Below, one piece after another: positions 1 to 8,799 of a DNA stretch of 64,000 nucleotides. The notes beneath the pieces were generated by a model, which had not been told where the DNA came from, did not search any database, and saw nothing but the letters and a program-made list of their open reading frames with translations. Numbering within the stretch: position 1 is the first letter of the stretch; each line of letters starts with the position of its first letter. The stretch is from Pseudomonas iridis (GTDB taxonomy: Bacteria; Pseudomonadota; Gammaproteobacteria; Pseudomonadales; Pseudomonadaceae): the NCBI RefSeq assembly GCF_017980685.1, contig NZ_JACXXO010000002.1, positions 124,001 to 188,000 on the forward strand, in the 5' to 3' direction. Position numbers and translations under genes: made by a program.

Positions 1-298
1 AGAGCGCTGTGGGCATTGTTCGGTGTGTCACGGCCAGGTCGCGCGGTTGCCGGCACCACCGGAGTTACCAGCGCTTGTGGATAAAAACTTTGCGGCGTTG
101 TGTGGCGATTTTATCCACAGGCATGAGCAGCACACCGGGATGATTCCGACGGCGGAGCGACTGACGCGATTTTTGTGCGGGATCAGCGTGCCGCTGTTTA
201 CCAGGCTCAAGGCGCGCGCTATTCCCGGTTTTGCGGCATTGGAAGAGTATCCCTATGCCGAAGTCCGCAGCTGGGCTGACGATCATTTGCTCGGTTGA
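1..298 (+). CDS. recQ: ATP-dependent DNA helicase RecQ-like, C-terminal fragment
   Basis: Only the last 98 or so codons are in the window; the frame is open from base 2. The first residues read ERCGHCSVCHGQ, which is the end of the RecQ zinc-binding module (the CxxC pair that follows the helicase core). The remaining 85 residues form a short C-terminal domain without an obvious HRDC signature. RecQ-family enzymes unwind DNA 3'-5' in recombinational repair. The internal GTG at 23 is not a real start, because the zinc ligands lie upstream of it. Two perfect DnaA-box words (76-84 and 111-119) lie inside the coding sequence, probably by chance. Confidence 0.8.
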   Translation, partial: ERCGHCSVCHGQVARLPAPPELPALVDKNFAALCGDFIHRHEQHTGMIPTAERLTRFLCGISVPLFTRLKARAIPGFAALEEYPYAEVRSWADDHLLG

Positions 299-310
299 GC
301 AAGAGCCCTT

Positions 311-398
311 GTGGGAGGGAGCCTGCTCGCGAAAGCGGTACATCAGGCAACACTATTTTGAATGTGATGACTTTTTCGCGAGCAGGCTCGCTCCCACA
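311..398. repeat. REP doublet (inverted pair)
   Basis: Two REP units face each other at 311-338 and 375-398. They share the palindromic core GCGAGCAGGCTCGC (the first unit has GGGAGCC instead of GCGAGCC on one side) and the GTGGGAG edge. They lie between recQ and the dehydrogenase gene and probably form a hairpin in RNA. REP elements of this class are common in fluorescent pseudomonads and are spread by RAYT transposases. Confidence 0.85.
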
Positions 399-512
399 AA
401 AGCAGGGCTGCATCCATCCGCTGAATGTCGATCATCACGGTAATAAACTTCAAAAAGCGTCGTTGGCTGACTATGGTGAGACCAGTCTTTGGATCGCCAA
501 CAAGAGAACAAC

Positions 513-1739
513 ATGAGCCAGACATCTTTCGATATTCAGCAGGCAGCGGTGATCGGTGCGGGCACCATGGGGCGTGGCATTGTCATGTGTCTGGCCAATG
601 CCGGTGTGTCGGTGCAATGGGTGGACACCAATCCACAGATGCTCGAACAGGCGCTCGCAACCGTGGCCGAGACTTATGCACATAACGTGCGTCAGGGCCG
701 GATTGATCAGGCCGAGGCTGATGCGCGTTTGGCCCGGGTTAGCGCCGCGGCGGATTACGCAGAGATCCGCAATGCCGATCTGGTGATCGAGGCGGTGTAC
801 GAAAACCTCGAACTCAAGCAGAAGATCTTTCGTGAACTGGATGGCTTGCTGAAGCCGCAAGCGCTGTTGGCGAGTAACACGTCGGCGCTGGATATTGATG
901 CAATTGCTGCGGCCACCAAGCGGCCTGAGCAAGTGTTGGGCCTGCATTTCTTCAGCCCAGCGCACATCATGAAACTGCTGGAAATCGTTCGCGGTGCGCA
1001 GACTTCGCAGGCAGCACTGGATGCTGCGCTGATACTGGGCAAGCGCATGGGCAAGGTCAGTGTGGTATCGGGCAACTGCCACGGTTTTATCGGTAACCGC
1101 ATGCTGCATCCGTATGTGCTGGAGGCCCGCAAGATGTTGCTTGAAGGCGCTTATCCACAGCAGGTCGATGCGGCGCTACAGGCATTCGGTTTCGCCATGG
1201 GGCCGTTCCGCATGTACGACGTGGTCGGCATCGATCTGGAATGGCGCGCTCGTGAGCTGGCCGGCAAGGGCCAGGATGCCCCGGAGATTCAGGTTGATAA
1301 CCGCCTGTGCGAAATGGGCCGGTTCGGTCAGAAGTCTGGTAATGGTTATTACCACTACGAGCCGGGCAGTCGTCAGGCAGAGCATGACCCGGAGGTCGAT
1401 GCGCTGGTGTTGCGTGTCAGCGAGGGTTTGGGTTTCCAGCGCCGTGACATCGGCCCGGAGGAGATTCTGGAGCGCTGCCTGCTGGCACTGGTCAACGAAG
1501 GCGCGAAGATTCTGCAAGAAGGCATTGCCGAGTCGGCGCATGACATCGATCTGGTGTACCTGAACGGTTATGGCTTTCCGGCGGACAAGGGCGGGCCGAT
1601 GGCCTGGGCGGATCAGCAGGGGCTTGCAGATATTCATCAGCGGCTGCTGGCGCTGGAGACGCGGCAGGGTGATCAGTGGAAACCGGCGCGGTTAATTGGT
1701 GAGTTGGCGGCGCAGGGGAAGGGGTTTGCTGACCGTTGA
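513..1739 (+). CDS. 3-hydroxyacyl-CoA dehydrogenase
   Basis: This 408-aa NAD-dependent enzyme oxidises 3-hydroxyacyl-CoA to 3-ketoacyl-CoA in the cytoplasm, in fatty-acid or related beta-oxidation. The N-terminus carries the Rossmann glycine motif VIGAGTMGRG (about residues 13-22). The active-site region has NTSALDI and LHFFSPAH, with the catalytic His in the latter. A GNCHGFIGNR motif opens the first C-terminal domain, and a second partial 3HCDH_C domain (NGYGFPADKGGPM) follows, giving the two-domain architecture of standalone dehydrogenases. The start at 513 gives the usual MSQ N-terminus; an upstream TTG at 489 would only add eight residues. The true substrate chain length cannot be read from the sequence. 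Confidence 0.93.
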   Translation: MSQTSFDIQQAAVIGAGTMGRGIVMCLANAGVSVQWVDTNPQMLEQALATVAETYAHNVRQGRIDQAEADARLARVSAAADYAEIRNADLVIEAVYENLELKQKIFRELDGLLKPQALLASNTSALDIDAIAAATKRPEQVLGLHFFSPAHIMKLLEIVRGAQTSQAALDAALILGKRMGKVSVVSGNCHGFIGNRMLHPYVLEARKMLLEGAYPQQVDAALQAFGFAMGPFRMYDVVGIDLEWRARELAGKGQDAPEIQVDNRLCEMGRFGQKSGNGYYHYEPGSRQAEHDPEVDALVLRVSEGLGFQRRDIGPEEILERCLLALVNEGAKILQEGIAESAHDIDLVYLNGYGFPADKGGPMAWADQQGLADIHQRLLALETRQGDQWKPARLIGELAAQGKGFADR

Positions 1740-1760
1740 ATGACGTGGCGCCTGTGCTGG

Positions 1761-1789
1761 CGCCTTCGCGAGCAGGCTCGCTCCCACAG
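1761..1789. repeat. Single REP unit
   Basis: One copy of the REP palindrome (core GCGAGCAGGCTCGCTC) lies just after the dehydrogenase stop codon. It has no inverted partner nearby, unlike the other REP sites in this window. Confidence 0.8.
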
Positions 1790-1891
1790 TGGATTTGTGT
1801 GGTTCGCAGATCCCGACCTCACTGAAGAACCTTATGGGGGCGATACGCTTTTAAATCAGACTGGCCACTTACCTTCAGGAATCGAAAATTG

Positions 1892-2323
1892 ATGTCCAAC
1901 CCGACCCCTCAACGCACCGACTACCCGCATTTCCAGCCCATCACCACGCGCTGGCATGACAACGACGCCTACGGCCACGTCAACAACGTCACCTATTACA
2001 GCTTCTTCGACACAGCGGTGAACACCTATCTGATCCAGGTCGGTGGTCTGGATATCCATGACGGTGAGGTGGTGGGTTTTGTGGTCAGTTCGGCATGTGA
2101 TTACTTTGCCTCGATCGCGTTTCCGGATCTGATCGAGATCGGCCTGCGGGTCGGCAAGCTCGGCAACAGTTCGGTGCAGTACGAATTGGCGGTGTTCAAG
2201 GTCGGCGAGAGCGAAGCATGTGCAGCTGGGCGCTTTGTTCATGTGTTCGTGGATCGTACGACCAATCAGCCCACGCCGATTCCTGCCGGACTGCGGCATG
2301 CACTGGAATGCCTGGTGGTGTAA
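1892..2323 (+). CDS. Acyl-CoA thioesterase, YbgC/4HBT hot-dog family
   Basis: A 143-aa single-domain hot-dog protein that should hydrolyse short or aromatic acyl-CoA thioesters. The segment [12 protein letters not shown] (residues 21-32) is the 4HBT signature with the catalytic Asp and the helix-capping His-Val-Asn-Asn. The ATG at 1892 is preferred over the TTG at 1889 and has an AGGA-type ribosome site about 11 bases upstream. It follows the 3-hydroxyacyl-CoA dehydrogenase on the same strand across a 150-base gap with a REP, so the two may share a catabolic role but are probably separate transcripts. Confidence 0.9.
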   Translation: MSNPTPQRTDYPHFQPITTRWHDNDAYGHVNNVTYYSFFDTAVNTYLIQVGGLDIHDGEVVGFVVSSACDYFASIAFPDLIEIGLRVGKLGNSSVQYELAVFKVGESEACAAGRFVHVFVDRTTNQPTPIPAGLRHALECLVV

Positions 2324-2328
2324 CAGGC

Positions 2329-2361
2329 AAAAAAATCGCAGCCCTCGGGCTGCGATTTTTT
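2329..2361. terminator. Bidirectional intrinsic terminator
   Basis: A perfect hairpin (AAATCGCAGCCC, three-base loop, GGCTGCGATTT) is flanked by an A-run and a T-run. It sits between the convergent thioesterase and glycine-zipper genes and should stop transcription from both. Confidence 0.9.
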
Positions 2362-2376
2362 GTTCAAGCATTCGCC

Positions 2377-2859
2377 TTAACGGTGGCGATAGTGCTTGTG
2401 ATGCTTGCGGTGACCATAGGCATGGCCGCGACCAGGGTGACCGTCGCGATAGTAGCGACGGTCACGGTCGCCGCGATCGTAACGACGATCATCGTCATCG
2501 CTCTTGTTGCCCATGTAGTTACCCAGCGCGCCGCCGGCGCCGCCACCTGCTGCCGAACCGATCAGGCTGCCGGTAGTGCCGCCCACGCTGCGGCCAACCA
2601 CGTTACCGCCGGCTGCGCCCAACGCACCGCCGATGGCGGCTTCACCACGGCTGCGTTTGTCTGCGCCGACCGCGCTACCACCCGCGCCGCCCAAGGCTGC
2701 GCCGATGGTGGAACCTGTATTGCCGCCTAAAGACTGACCGACGACCGAGCCAAGAACCCCGCCCAATGCGCCGCCCACACCTGCTTCGGTGGTGCCGCCT
2801 GCGGACGCAAAACCACTGACCAGGCCAAGGGACAACAAGAGAATCGAGGAGAACTTCAT
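2377..2859 (-). CDS. Glycine-zipper surface protein
   Basis: A 160-aa protein with a clear Sec signal peptide (MKFSSILLLSLGLVSGFASA). About 95 residues of Gly/Ala-rich small-residue repeats follow, of the GxxxG type (VGGALGGVLGSVVG, IGGALGAAGG, AGGGAGGALG). These fit the glycine-zipper 2TM-like families of outer-membrane or periplasmic proteins. The last 45 residues are very hydrophilic, first Asp/Arg-rich and then His/Lys/Arg-rich. The gene is monocistronic, starts at ATG 2859 after a GAGG-type ribosome site, and ends at the bidirectional terminator. The specific function is unknown. Confidence 0.85.
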   Translation of the reverse strand: MKFSSILLLSLGLVSGFASAGGTTEAGVGGALGGVLGSVVGQSLGGNTGSTIGAALGGAGGSAVGADKRSRGEAAIGGALGAAGGNVVGRSVGGTTGSLIGSAAGGGAGGALGNYMGNKSDDDDRRYDRGDRDRRYYRDGHPGRGHAYGHRKHHKHYRHR

Positions 2860-3017
2860 AGAGGAGCCTCAAAGGGATGACGGCGCCGATCCTGAGGCTG
2901 TGTAACACGCGTGACAATCGAAATCCGACGAATAACACGACTTGTATACAATTACGCAAGTTGCTGTTTTAACTACGGAACTTAAGTGATTTTTGCCGGT
3001 CTTTAACTACTTCGGAC

Positions 3018-3048
3018 AGGCCGCTTTTGTGAAAAAGCGGCCTTTTTT
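3018..3048 (+). terminator. Orphan intrinsic terminator
   Basis: The hairpin AGGCCGCTTTT..AAAAGCGGCCT is followed by six T on the plus strand. No plus-strand gene lies upstream, because the gene to the left runs the other way. It may end a small RNA or be a leftover. Confidence 0.7.
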
Positions 3049-3097
3049 GTGTCCGTTTGAAAAGTGCAAGTTCGAAGAGATGTGTTGAATGCACTAC

Positions 3098-3189
3098 CGC
3101 TTTCGCGAGCAGGCTCGCTCCCACAGTTGAGCGCATTCCTGCATAAGAAACGCGGTCCAATGTGGGAGCGAGCCTGCTCGCGAAGGCGC
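3098..3189. repeat. REP doublet (inverted pair)
   Basis: Two full REP units (3098-3126 and 3161-3189) in opposite orientation are separated by about 35 bases. They lie just beyond the stop codon of the formate-dehydrogenase-like gene and may act as its 3' transcript border, since no T-tailed terminator is seen there. Confidence 0.85.
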
Positions 3190-3210
3190 CAGTCCAGTCA
3201 CTCTTTAAGC

Positions 3211-5559
3211 TTAAGCAGACTTGGCCATGATCAGCCCGGTCTCGCTCGCTGCTTCCAATCGAATTGCAATGAACTTCGACGTCGGCGTATGGCTGCCATC
3301 CCCGGTACTTTCCAGCGGCACCAACGGGTTCACTTCCGGGTAGTACGCAGCAGCCTGCCCGGCAGGAATATCAAACGCCAATAGCGTAAAGCCCCTCACC
3401 CGACGCTCGCGCCCATCGTCCCAGATCGAAACGATGTCAGCCTTCTGCCCCGGACGGAAGCCCAGGCGAATAATGTCGGCCTCGTTGGCGAACAGCACAT
3501 CACGCTGGCCCTTCACCCCGCGATAACGGTCGTCGAGGCCATAAATCGTGGTGTTGTACTGATCGTGCGAGCGCATCGATTGCAGGATCAGATCCGGCAA
3601 CTGGCCGGTGGCGCGGGTACGTTCGTGGACCAGGTCTTTGGGCAGCAGGTTCGCGCGGAAATTGGCGCGGCCCGACGGCGTGTTCCACTTGCGTGCACCG
3701 GCGCTGTTGCCGAGGTAGAAACCACCCGGATTCTTGATCTTTTCGTTGAATTCCTTGAAGCCCGGGATGGTGTCGGCGATCAGCTCGCGGATACGCCCGT
3801 AATCGGCCACCAGCCAGTTCCAGTCCACCGGTTTGCTGCCAAGGGTCGCGGCAGCGATGCCAGCGATGATCGACGGCTCTGAACGCATCTGGTTAGAAAG
3901 CGGCTGCAACTGACCGTTGGAGGCGTGAACCATGCTGAACGAGTCTTCCACGGTGACCGCTTGCGGGCCTTCAGTCTGGATGTCGATGTCGGTGCGACCG
4001 AAGCACGGCAGGATCAAGGCGTCTTTACCGTGAGCCAGGTGGCTACGGTTGAGTTTGGTGCTGATCTGCACGGTCAGGTCACAATTGCTCAGAGCCTCGA
4101 ACGTGCGCGGGCTGTCCGGTGTGGCTTGGGCGAAGTTACCGCCCAGACCGATAAACACCTTGGCGCGGCCCTCGGCCATGGCGTGGATCGCCTCGACCAC
4201 GTTGTGCCCGTTGTGGCGTGGCACCTTGAACTGGAAGCGACGCTCCAGCGAATCAAGGAACGCCACGGGTGGACGCTCGTTGATACCCATCGTGCGGTCG
4301 CCCTGCACGTTACTGTGACCGCGCACCGGGCACAGACCGGCGCCGGGTTTGCCGATGTTGCCGCGCAGCAGCATCAGGTTGGCGATTTCCTGGATGGTCG
4401 GCACCGAATGGCGATGCTGGGTGATGCCCATCGCCCAGCACATGATCACGTTTTTGCCTTTGGCGTACATGCGCGCCGCTTGTTCGATCTCGATCAGGGT
4501 CAGGCCGGATTGCTCGACGATCTGCTCCCACGGCGTGTCGTCGACGACACCGAGATACTCCAGCACATTGGCACTGTGTGCATTGAGGAAGTCGTGATCG
4601 AACACCGCTGGCTCACCAGCCTTCTGCGCGTCGCGTTCCCATTGCAGAAGGAACTTGGCCATGCCGCGCAGCAGCGCCATGTCGCCACCCAATGCCGGGC
4701 GGAAGTACGCGGTGTTGGTCGGTTTGTCGCCGTTGGTGAGCATTTCGATCGGGTGCTGCGGGTGCTGGAATCGTTCCAGACCACGCTCTTTAAGCGGGTT
4801 GACGCACACCACCTGAGCGCCACGTTTCACGGCTTCACGCAGGGGTTCAAGCATCCGCGGATGGTTGGTGCCGGGGTTCTGGCCCCAGACGAAAATCGCG
4901 TCGGCGTGCTCGAAGTCATCAAACGTCACGGTGCCTTTGCCGACACCGACACTTTGCGCCAATGCCACGCCGCTGGCCTCGTGGCACATGTTCGAGCAAT
5001 CGGGAAAGTTGTTGGTACCGAAGGCGCGCACGAACAGCTGATACAGATACGCCGCTTCGTTGCTGGCGCGACCCGAGGTGTAGAACTCGGCTTGATCCGG
5101 GCTCGACAAGCCTTGCAGGTGTTTGGCGATCAGCGCGTAGGCATCGTCCCAGGCAATCGGTTTATAGCGGTCGGTCTCGGCGTCGTAGGCCATTGGCTCG
5201 GTCAGACGACCCTGATATTCAAGCCAGTAGTCGCTCTGCTCCAGCAACGCGGTAACGCTGTGTTTGGCGAAGAATTTTGCATCCACCCGACGCTTGGTCG
5301 CTTCCCAATTCACCGCTTTGGCGCCGTTCTCGCAGAACTTGACCATGCCGCTTTCCGGGGAATCGCCCCACGCGCATCCCGGGCAGTCGAAGCCGCCGTT
5401 CTGGTTGGTCTTGAGCATCATGCGCAGGTTTTTCAGCGCGTTGTCGCTGGTCAACCAGGCCTGGGCCACGCTGATCAGGGCACCCCAACCGCCGGCTGCG
5501 CCTTTGTAGGGCTTGTAGCGCGGGACAGGTTTCTGGTCGGCTTGATGATGTTGGCTCAC
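3211..5559 (-). CDS. FdhF/YdeP-type molybdopterin oxidoreductase alpha subunit
   Basis: A 782-aa cytoplasmic molybdopterin oxidoreductase of the YdeP/FdhF-like subfamily. There is no Tat signal. The N-terminal segment GFDCPGCAWGD followed by FCENGAKA carries Cys residues of the iron-sulfur site. Typical molybdopterin-binding stretches follow (VWGQNPGTNHPRM, CWAMGITQHRHS, PVRGHSNVQGDRT, IGLGGNFAQATPDS). The C-terminal domain (about residue 650 on) is the molydopterin dinucleotide-binding fold. The gene overlaps fdhD by four bases (ATGA), so the two are translationally coupled. Members are assumed to be formate dehydrogenases or to act on other small oxyanions; YdeP itself is linked to acid resistance, and the substrate here is open. 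Length is normal for the family. Confidence 0.9.
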   Translation of the reverse strand: MSQHHQADQKPVPRYKPYKGAAGGWGALISVAQAWLTSDNALKNLRMMLKTNQNGGFDCPGCAWGDSPESGMVKFCENGAKAVNWEATKRRVDAKFFAKHSVTALLEQSDYWLEYQGRLTEPMAYDAETDRYKPIAWDDAYALIAKHLQGLSSPDQAEFYTSGRASNEAAYLYQLFVRAFGTNNFPDCSNMCHEASGVALAQSVGVGKGTVTFDDFEHADAIFVWGQNPGTNHPRMLEPLREAVKRGAQVVCVNPLKERGLERFQHPQHPIEMLTNGDKPTNTAYFRPALGGDMALLRGMAKFLLQWERDAQKAGEPAVFDHDFLNAHSANVLEYLGVVDDTPWEQIVEQSGLTLIEIEQAARMYAKGKNVIMCWAMGITQHRHSVPTIQEIANLMLLRGNIGKPGAGLCPVRGHSNVQGDRTMGINERPPVAFLDSLERRFQFKVPRHNGHNVVEAIHAMAEGRAKVFIGLGGNFAQATPDSPRTFEALSNCDLTVQISTKLNRSHLAHGKDALILPCFGRTDIDIQTEGPQAVTVEDSFSMVHASNGQLQPLSNQMRSEPSIIAGIAAATLGSKPVDWNWLVADYGRIRELIADTIPGFKEFNEKIKNPGGFYLGNSAGARKWNTPSGRANFRANLLPKDLVHERTRATGQLPDLILQSMRSHDQYNTTIYGLDDRYRGVKGQRDVLFANEADIIRLGFRPGQKADIVSIWDDGRERRVRGFTLLAFDIPAGQAAAYYPEVNPLVPLESTGDGSHTPTSKFIAIRLEAASETGLIMAKSA

Positions 5560-6395
5560 GCTTGATTCTCCATCGCGGGGCTATACACCCGCGGCGCATT
5601 TTTCTGCGGCAGGTGGATGAGATTGAGGTTGTGCCGACGGGCCCATTGCACAGCAAGGCCCGTAGGCGCGGACAGGCTGACCAGGGTCTGGATGCCGGCG
5701 CGCAAAACTTTCTGGATCAATTCGAGACTGCAACGGCTGGTGACAATCGCCAGGCCGCCATCCGTGGATATCTTCTGGCGGATCAGCCCGCCGATCAGTT
5801 TGTCGAGAGCGTTGTGGCGGCCTATGTCTTCGCGCCCGAGCAGCAATTCGCCGCTGGCATTCATGAAAACCGCCGCGTGTACCGCACCGCAATGCTGACC
5901 CAGTGGCTGGAAGGCACCGATGCGTTGGCGCAGGCCGTCGAGCCATGCACTCGGCGGCAACGGCGCACCGGGCAACACCTTGAGATCGGGCAACGCCTGT
6001 TCCACCGCCTCAACACCGCACAGTCCGCAACCGCTGGTGCCAGCCAGTTGCCGACGCTGGGTCTTGAGATTCCAGAACGCACGATTGGCGATGGTCACTT
6101 GCGCGTATTGCGCCGAACCTGCGCCAGTCATCTGCAGGTCATAGATATCATTGGCGTCTTCGATGATGCCGCTGCCGAGGCTGAAACCGACGATGAAGTC
6201 TTCGAGGTCCGTCGGGGTCACCAGCATGACGGCCTGGCTGATGCCGTTGTAGGCGATCGCCAACGCAACTTCCTCGGCCAGCGCGGTGCTGGCCGACTCC
6301 TCAAGAGGCAGATCGCTGTAACTGTATGTCTGGCTGGCAGCTGGCGCGGGCGTTTCGCGTGCAGGCGCCGCGCAGGCTGGGCGCTTGGCGTTCAT
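5556..6395 (-). CDS. fdhD: Formate dehydrogenase accessory sulfurtransferase FdhD
   Basis: A 279-aa protein that hands sulfur from IscS to the molybdenum cofactor, so that formate-dehydrogenase-type enzymes become active. The CxxC sulfur-relay motif is present as SGCGLCGVEA (about residues 120-130). Other conserved segments are EEVALAIAYNG, ltPTDLEDFIVGFSLGSGII, GREDIGRHNALDKLIG and TSRCSLELIQK. It is the first gene of a two-gene unit with the downstream molybdoenzyme, which supports that enzyme needing a sulfurated cofactor. The first 25 residues are Ala/Pro-rich and poorly conserved, so a slightly later start is possible. Confidence 0.93.
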   Translation of the reverse strand: MNAKRPACAAPARETPAPAASQTYSYSDLPLEESASTALAEEVALAIAYNGISQAVMLVTPTDLEDFIVGFSLGSGIIEDANDIYDLQMTGAGSAQYAQVTIANRAFWNLKTQRRQLAGTSGCGLCGVEAVEQALPDLKVLPGAPLPPSAWLDGLRQRIGAFQPLGQHCGAVHAAVFMNASGELLLGREDIGRHNALDKLIGGLIRQKISTDGGLAIVTSRCSLELIQKVLRAGIQTLVSLSAPTGLAVQWARRHNLNLIHLPQKNAPRVYSPAMENQA

Positions 6396-6465
6396 GGCAT
6401 CACCAACGGTTTGATCAACGTTAAGACTAGGCGCGGCAAGATGTCGCGTCTAATCGCTAATGTTG

Positions 6466-6479
6466 ATCTACCGATAGAT
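6466..6479. promoter_or_regulatory. Candidate LysR-type operator upstream of fdhD
   Basis: A perfect dyad ATCTA-CCGA-TAGAT lies in the 92-bp gap between the LysR gene and fdhD, at a distance that fits a promoter-proximal operator for the fdhD unit. The match to the T-N11-A pattern is general, so binding by the adjacent LysR protein is an inference. Confidence 0.4.
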
Positions 6480-6487
6480 GCCGTCGA

Positions 6488-7375
6488 TCAAGACTCGCCT
6501 GGCGATTTTTGATACAGCGCAAAACAGGCCTCGGCCAGCGCTGAGCGAGGGGCACCCCGGCGCATGATGAACCCCAGTCGTGCAAGGGTCTGGGCACTTT
6601 CAATCGGCTGCAGACGCAGATCATCAGTGAGGTTTTCCAGTCCGCCGTCCAACGGCATCACCGCGCAACAGAACCCGCCATGCACAGCTTGTAATAATTG
6701 ATGCACGGCATCGGTTTGCAGCAGTGTCTGTGGCGTCAGGCCACGGCTGTGGAAATTGTGGTCGATCGACTGGCGAAAGTGCATGCCGCTGGTGAGCATG
6801 CCCAGTGGCAGTTCGATCAGCGATTCCCAGGTCAACGGTGCTTCGCCGAAGGAGAAGAAACGCTGGTCATACAGCAATCCCATGCGGGTTTCGCTGAAGG
6901 CCAGGGATTCGAAGCGCTCACTGTCCAGCCGATCAAGATAGGACACGCCGATATCGATGCGGTTGTTCGCCAGTTGTTCGAGAATCTGTTCGGAACTCAG
7001 CGCCGACAATTCAAAGCGCAGGTTCGGATGCTGCCCGTGCAGACGCTGCATCAGCGGCAACGCATCGAAACTCGACAGCGGCACCACGCCCAGGCGCAAC
7101 GTGCCGACCAGATTGCCGCGGCACGCTGCCGCTTCTGCCTGCAAGCCGTCATACGCCGCCAACACCGTGCGTGCCCACGCCAGCACCCGTTCGCCCGGGG
7201 CGGTGAACCCTTCGAACCGCTGACCGCGGTTGACCAGCGGCAGGTCGAGTTCTTCTTCGAGGCTACGCAGGCGCATCGACAGCGTCGGTTGGGTAATGTG
7301 ACAACGCGCAGCGGCCTGGCCGAAGTGACGGGTTTCGTCGAGGGCGATGAGGAATTTCAGCTGCTTGATGTCCAT
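6488..7375 (-). CDS. LysR-family transcriptional regulator
   Basis: A 295-aa LTTR with an N-terminal winged helix-turn-helix (residues 1-60, with ETRHFGQAAARCHITQPTLSMRL as the recognition region) and a periplasmic-binding-like effector domain. The start at 7375 has a GGAG site six bases upstream. It stands directly upstream of fdhD on the same strand with a 92-bp gap containing a dyad, so control of the fdhD/oxidoreductase pair is likely but unproven. The effector is unknown. Confidence 0.9.
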   Translation of the reverse strand: MDIKQLKFLIALDETRHFGQAAARCHITQPTLSMRLRSLEEELDLPLVNRGQRFEGFTAPGERVLAWARTVLAAYDGLQAEAAACRGNLVGTLRLGVVPLSSFDALPLMQRLHGQHPNLRFELSALSSEQILEQLANNRIDIGVSYLDRLDSERFESLAFSETRMGLLYDQRFFSFGEAPLTWESLIELPLGMLTSGMHFRQSIDHNFHSRGLTPQTLLQTDAVHQLLQAVHGGFCCAVMPLDGGLENLTDDLRLQPIESAQTLARLGFIMRRGAPRSALAEACFALYQKSPGES

Positions 7376-7514
7376 CTTCGCTCCGAAGGGTGTTGGCGGG
7401 GGTGGGCGATTCTAACGCTTGTGGGGTGACAGGGTCATTGGTCGGCTTGGAACCGGGTTTGTCATTGGTGGTCTAGGCTTTGACGTCTGGAACCCAAATC
7501 AAGGAGTGTGCGCC

Positions 7515-7955
7515 ATGAGTCTTTTTAGCTTTGTGAAAGAAGCCGGTGAGAAACTGATCGATCTGCTGACCCCGGGCAATGCCAATGCCGGTGAGCAATT
7601 GAAGGAACACATCAGCAAGATCGGGCTGGGCAATCCGAATGTTCAAGCGACGGTCGACGGTGACAAGGTCACGGTTACCGGCGAAGTGGCGAGTCAGGAA
7701 GAGAAAGAAAAAATTCTGCTGGCCGTAGGCAATATCGAGGGCGTGGGCAGCGTTGATGACCAGATCACTGTGACCGGCCCGGTAGTGACTGCTGCACAGT
7801 TTGTGGTGGTCGAGTCGGGTGACACGCTGAGTGCAATTTCCCTGCGTGTTTACGGCGATGCCAACAAGTATCAAAAAATCTTCGAAGCCAACAAACCGAT
7901 GCTCAAAGATGTGAACAAGATCTACCCGGGGCAGACACTGCGTATTCCTGAGTAA
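7515..7955 (+). CDS. kbp: BON-LysM protein, Kbp/YgaU-like
   Basis: A 146-aa soluble protein with a BON domain (about residues 20-88) and a C-terminal LysM domain (about 95-146, [18 protein letters not shown] to [10 protein letters not shown]). Order and size match E. coli Kbp/YgaU, a cytoplasmic potassium-binding protein of 149 aa. No signal peptide is present, which argues against a wall-binding role. The ATG at 7515 has an AAGGAG site eight bases upstream; the in-frame upstream GTG lacks such a site. The potassium-sensing role is inferred from the family. Confidence 0.88.
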   Translation: MSLFSFVKEAGEKLIDLLTPGNANAGEQLKEHISKIGLGNPNVQATVDGDKVTVTGEVASQEEKEKILLAVGNIEGVGSVDDQITVTGPVVTAAQFVVVESGDTLSAISLRVYGDANKYQKIFEANKPMLKDVNKIYPGQTLRIPE

Positions 7956-7965
7956 TTGCGAATAA

Positions 7966-8032
7966 CGCTTTCGCGAGCAGGCTCGCTCCCACATTGGATT
8001 GCGTTTCAATGTGGGAGCGAGCCTGCTCGCTA
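7966..8032. repeat. REP doublet (inverted pair)
   Basis: Two REP units (7966-7994 and 8010-8032) in opposite orientation with a 15-base loop form a long potential hairpin. They lie between the convergent kbp-like and yrfG genes and could serve as a shared transcript end. Confidence 0.85.
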
Positions 8033-8048
8033 ATAGGGCAACTCGGTA

Positions 8049-8711
8049 TCAGAGGCCTGTGATCAGGTCGCGGTAGTCATCCACTGCGGCAAATTCGGCC
8101 GTGTCCTTCGGGCCTTTGCGGCTGTCCGGTTCCTTGATGGCCAGCAGGTGCGCCACGCCAAAATCCCGCGCACTGCGCAGAATGGGCAAGGTGTCATCAA
8201 TGAACAGACTGCGTGCCGGATCAAAATCTATATCGGCCTGCAACGCATCCCAGAATTGCGGATTTTCCTTCGGAAAACCGTAGTCATGCGAGCTGATCAG
8301 TCGCTCGAAATAGGGCGCCAGTTCAATCCGCTCCAGCTTCAACGACAGCGAATCACGGTGCGCATTGGTGATCATGATCACCCGTTTGCCGGCGCGTTTT
8401 ATCGCTTCAAGAAAGGTGTCGGCGTCGGGGCGCAGGGCGATCAGGTGTGCTGTTTCCTGCTTCAACTCTCGCACTGACAACTTCAGTTCGCTGCTCCAGA
8501 AATCCAGGCAGTACCACTGCAACTGCCCGGCATGGCGCTCGAACAGCGGCTGCAACTCCATCTCGGCCATGGCGCGGCTGACCCCGTGCAGTTCGGCGTA
8601 GCGCTGGGGCAGGTGTTCCAGCCAGAAATGGTTGTCGAAGTGCAAATCCAGCAGCGTGCCGTCCATGTCCAGAAGAACGGTATCGATGTCGGACCAGGGT
8701 AATGAAGGCAT
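8049..8711 (-). CDS. yrfG: GMP/IMP nucleotidase YrfG, HAD family
   Basis: A 220-aa HAD-superfamily phosphatase expected to remove phosphate from purine mononucleotides. Motif I is LLDMDGTLLD with the nucleophile Asp15 and acid/base Asp17. Motif II is IMITNAH, with Lys in SSHDYGFPKENPQFW as motif III and FIDDTLPIL as motif IV. The cap is helical and of subclass I. It is divergent from nudE; this yrfG-nudE pairing also occurs in E. coli, which supports the assignment. Confidence 0.92.
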   Translation of the reverse strand: MPSLPWSDIDTVLLDMDGTLLDLHFDNHFWLEHLPQRYAELHGVSRAMAEMELQPLFERHAGQLQWYCLDFWSSELKLSVRELKQETAHLIALRPDADTFLEAIKRAGKRVIMITNAHRDSLSLKLERIELAPYFERLISSHDYGFPKENPQFWDALQADIDFDPARSLFIDDTLPILRSARDFGVAHLLAIKEPDSRKGPKDTAEFAAVDDYRDLITGL

Positions 8712-8799
8712 GGCAACGTCTCGAGCGGTAGAAAGATATCCGACGTAAACAATCGGGAAAGCCGCGTTATAGTAGCGCGTTCACGCCAAGGAGCTTTGC

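Noticed and set aside
76..119. Two perfect DnaA boxes in the recQ end
   Set aside because: They lie in coding sequence with no other origin features and can be explained by codon choice.
311..398. The inverted GC-rich repeats as insertion-sequence ends
   Set aside because: The unit recurs many times as a short palindrome without a transposase gene between the copies, which fits REP elements and not an IS.
3925..5565. A 546-codon open frame on the plus strand opposite the molybdopterin oxidoreductase gene
   Set aside because: It is the mirror frame of a GC-rich gene with strong family signatures on the minus strand; its own translation has no recognisable motif and an unnatural His/Gln/Val-rich composition.
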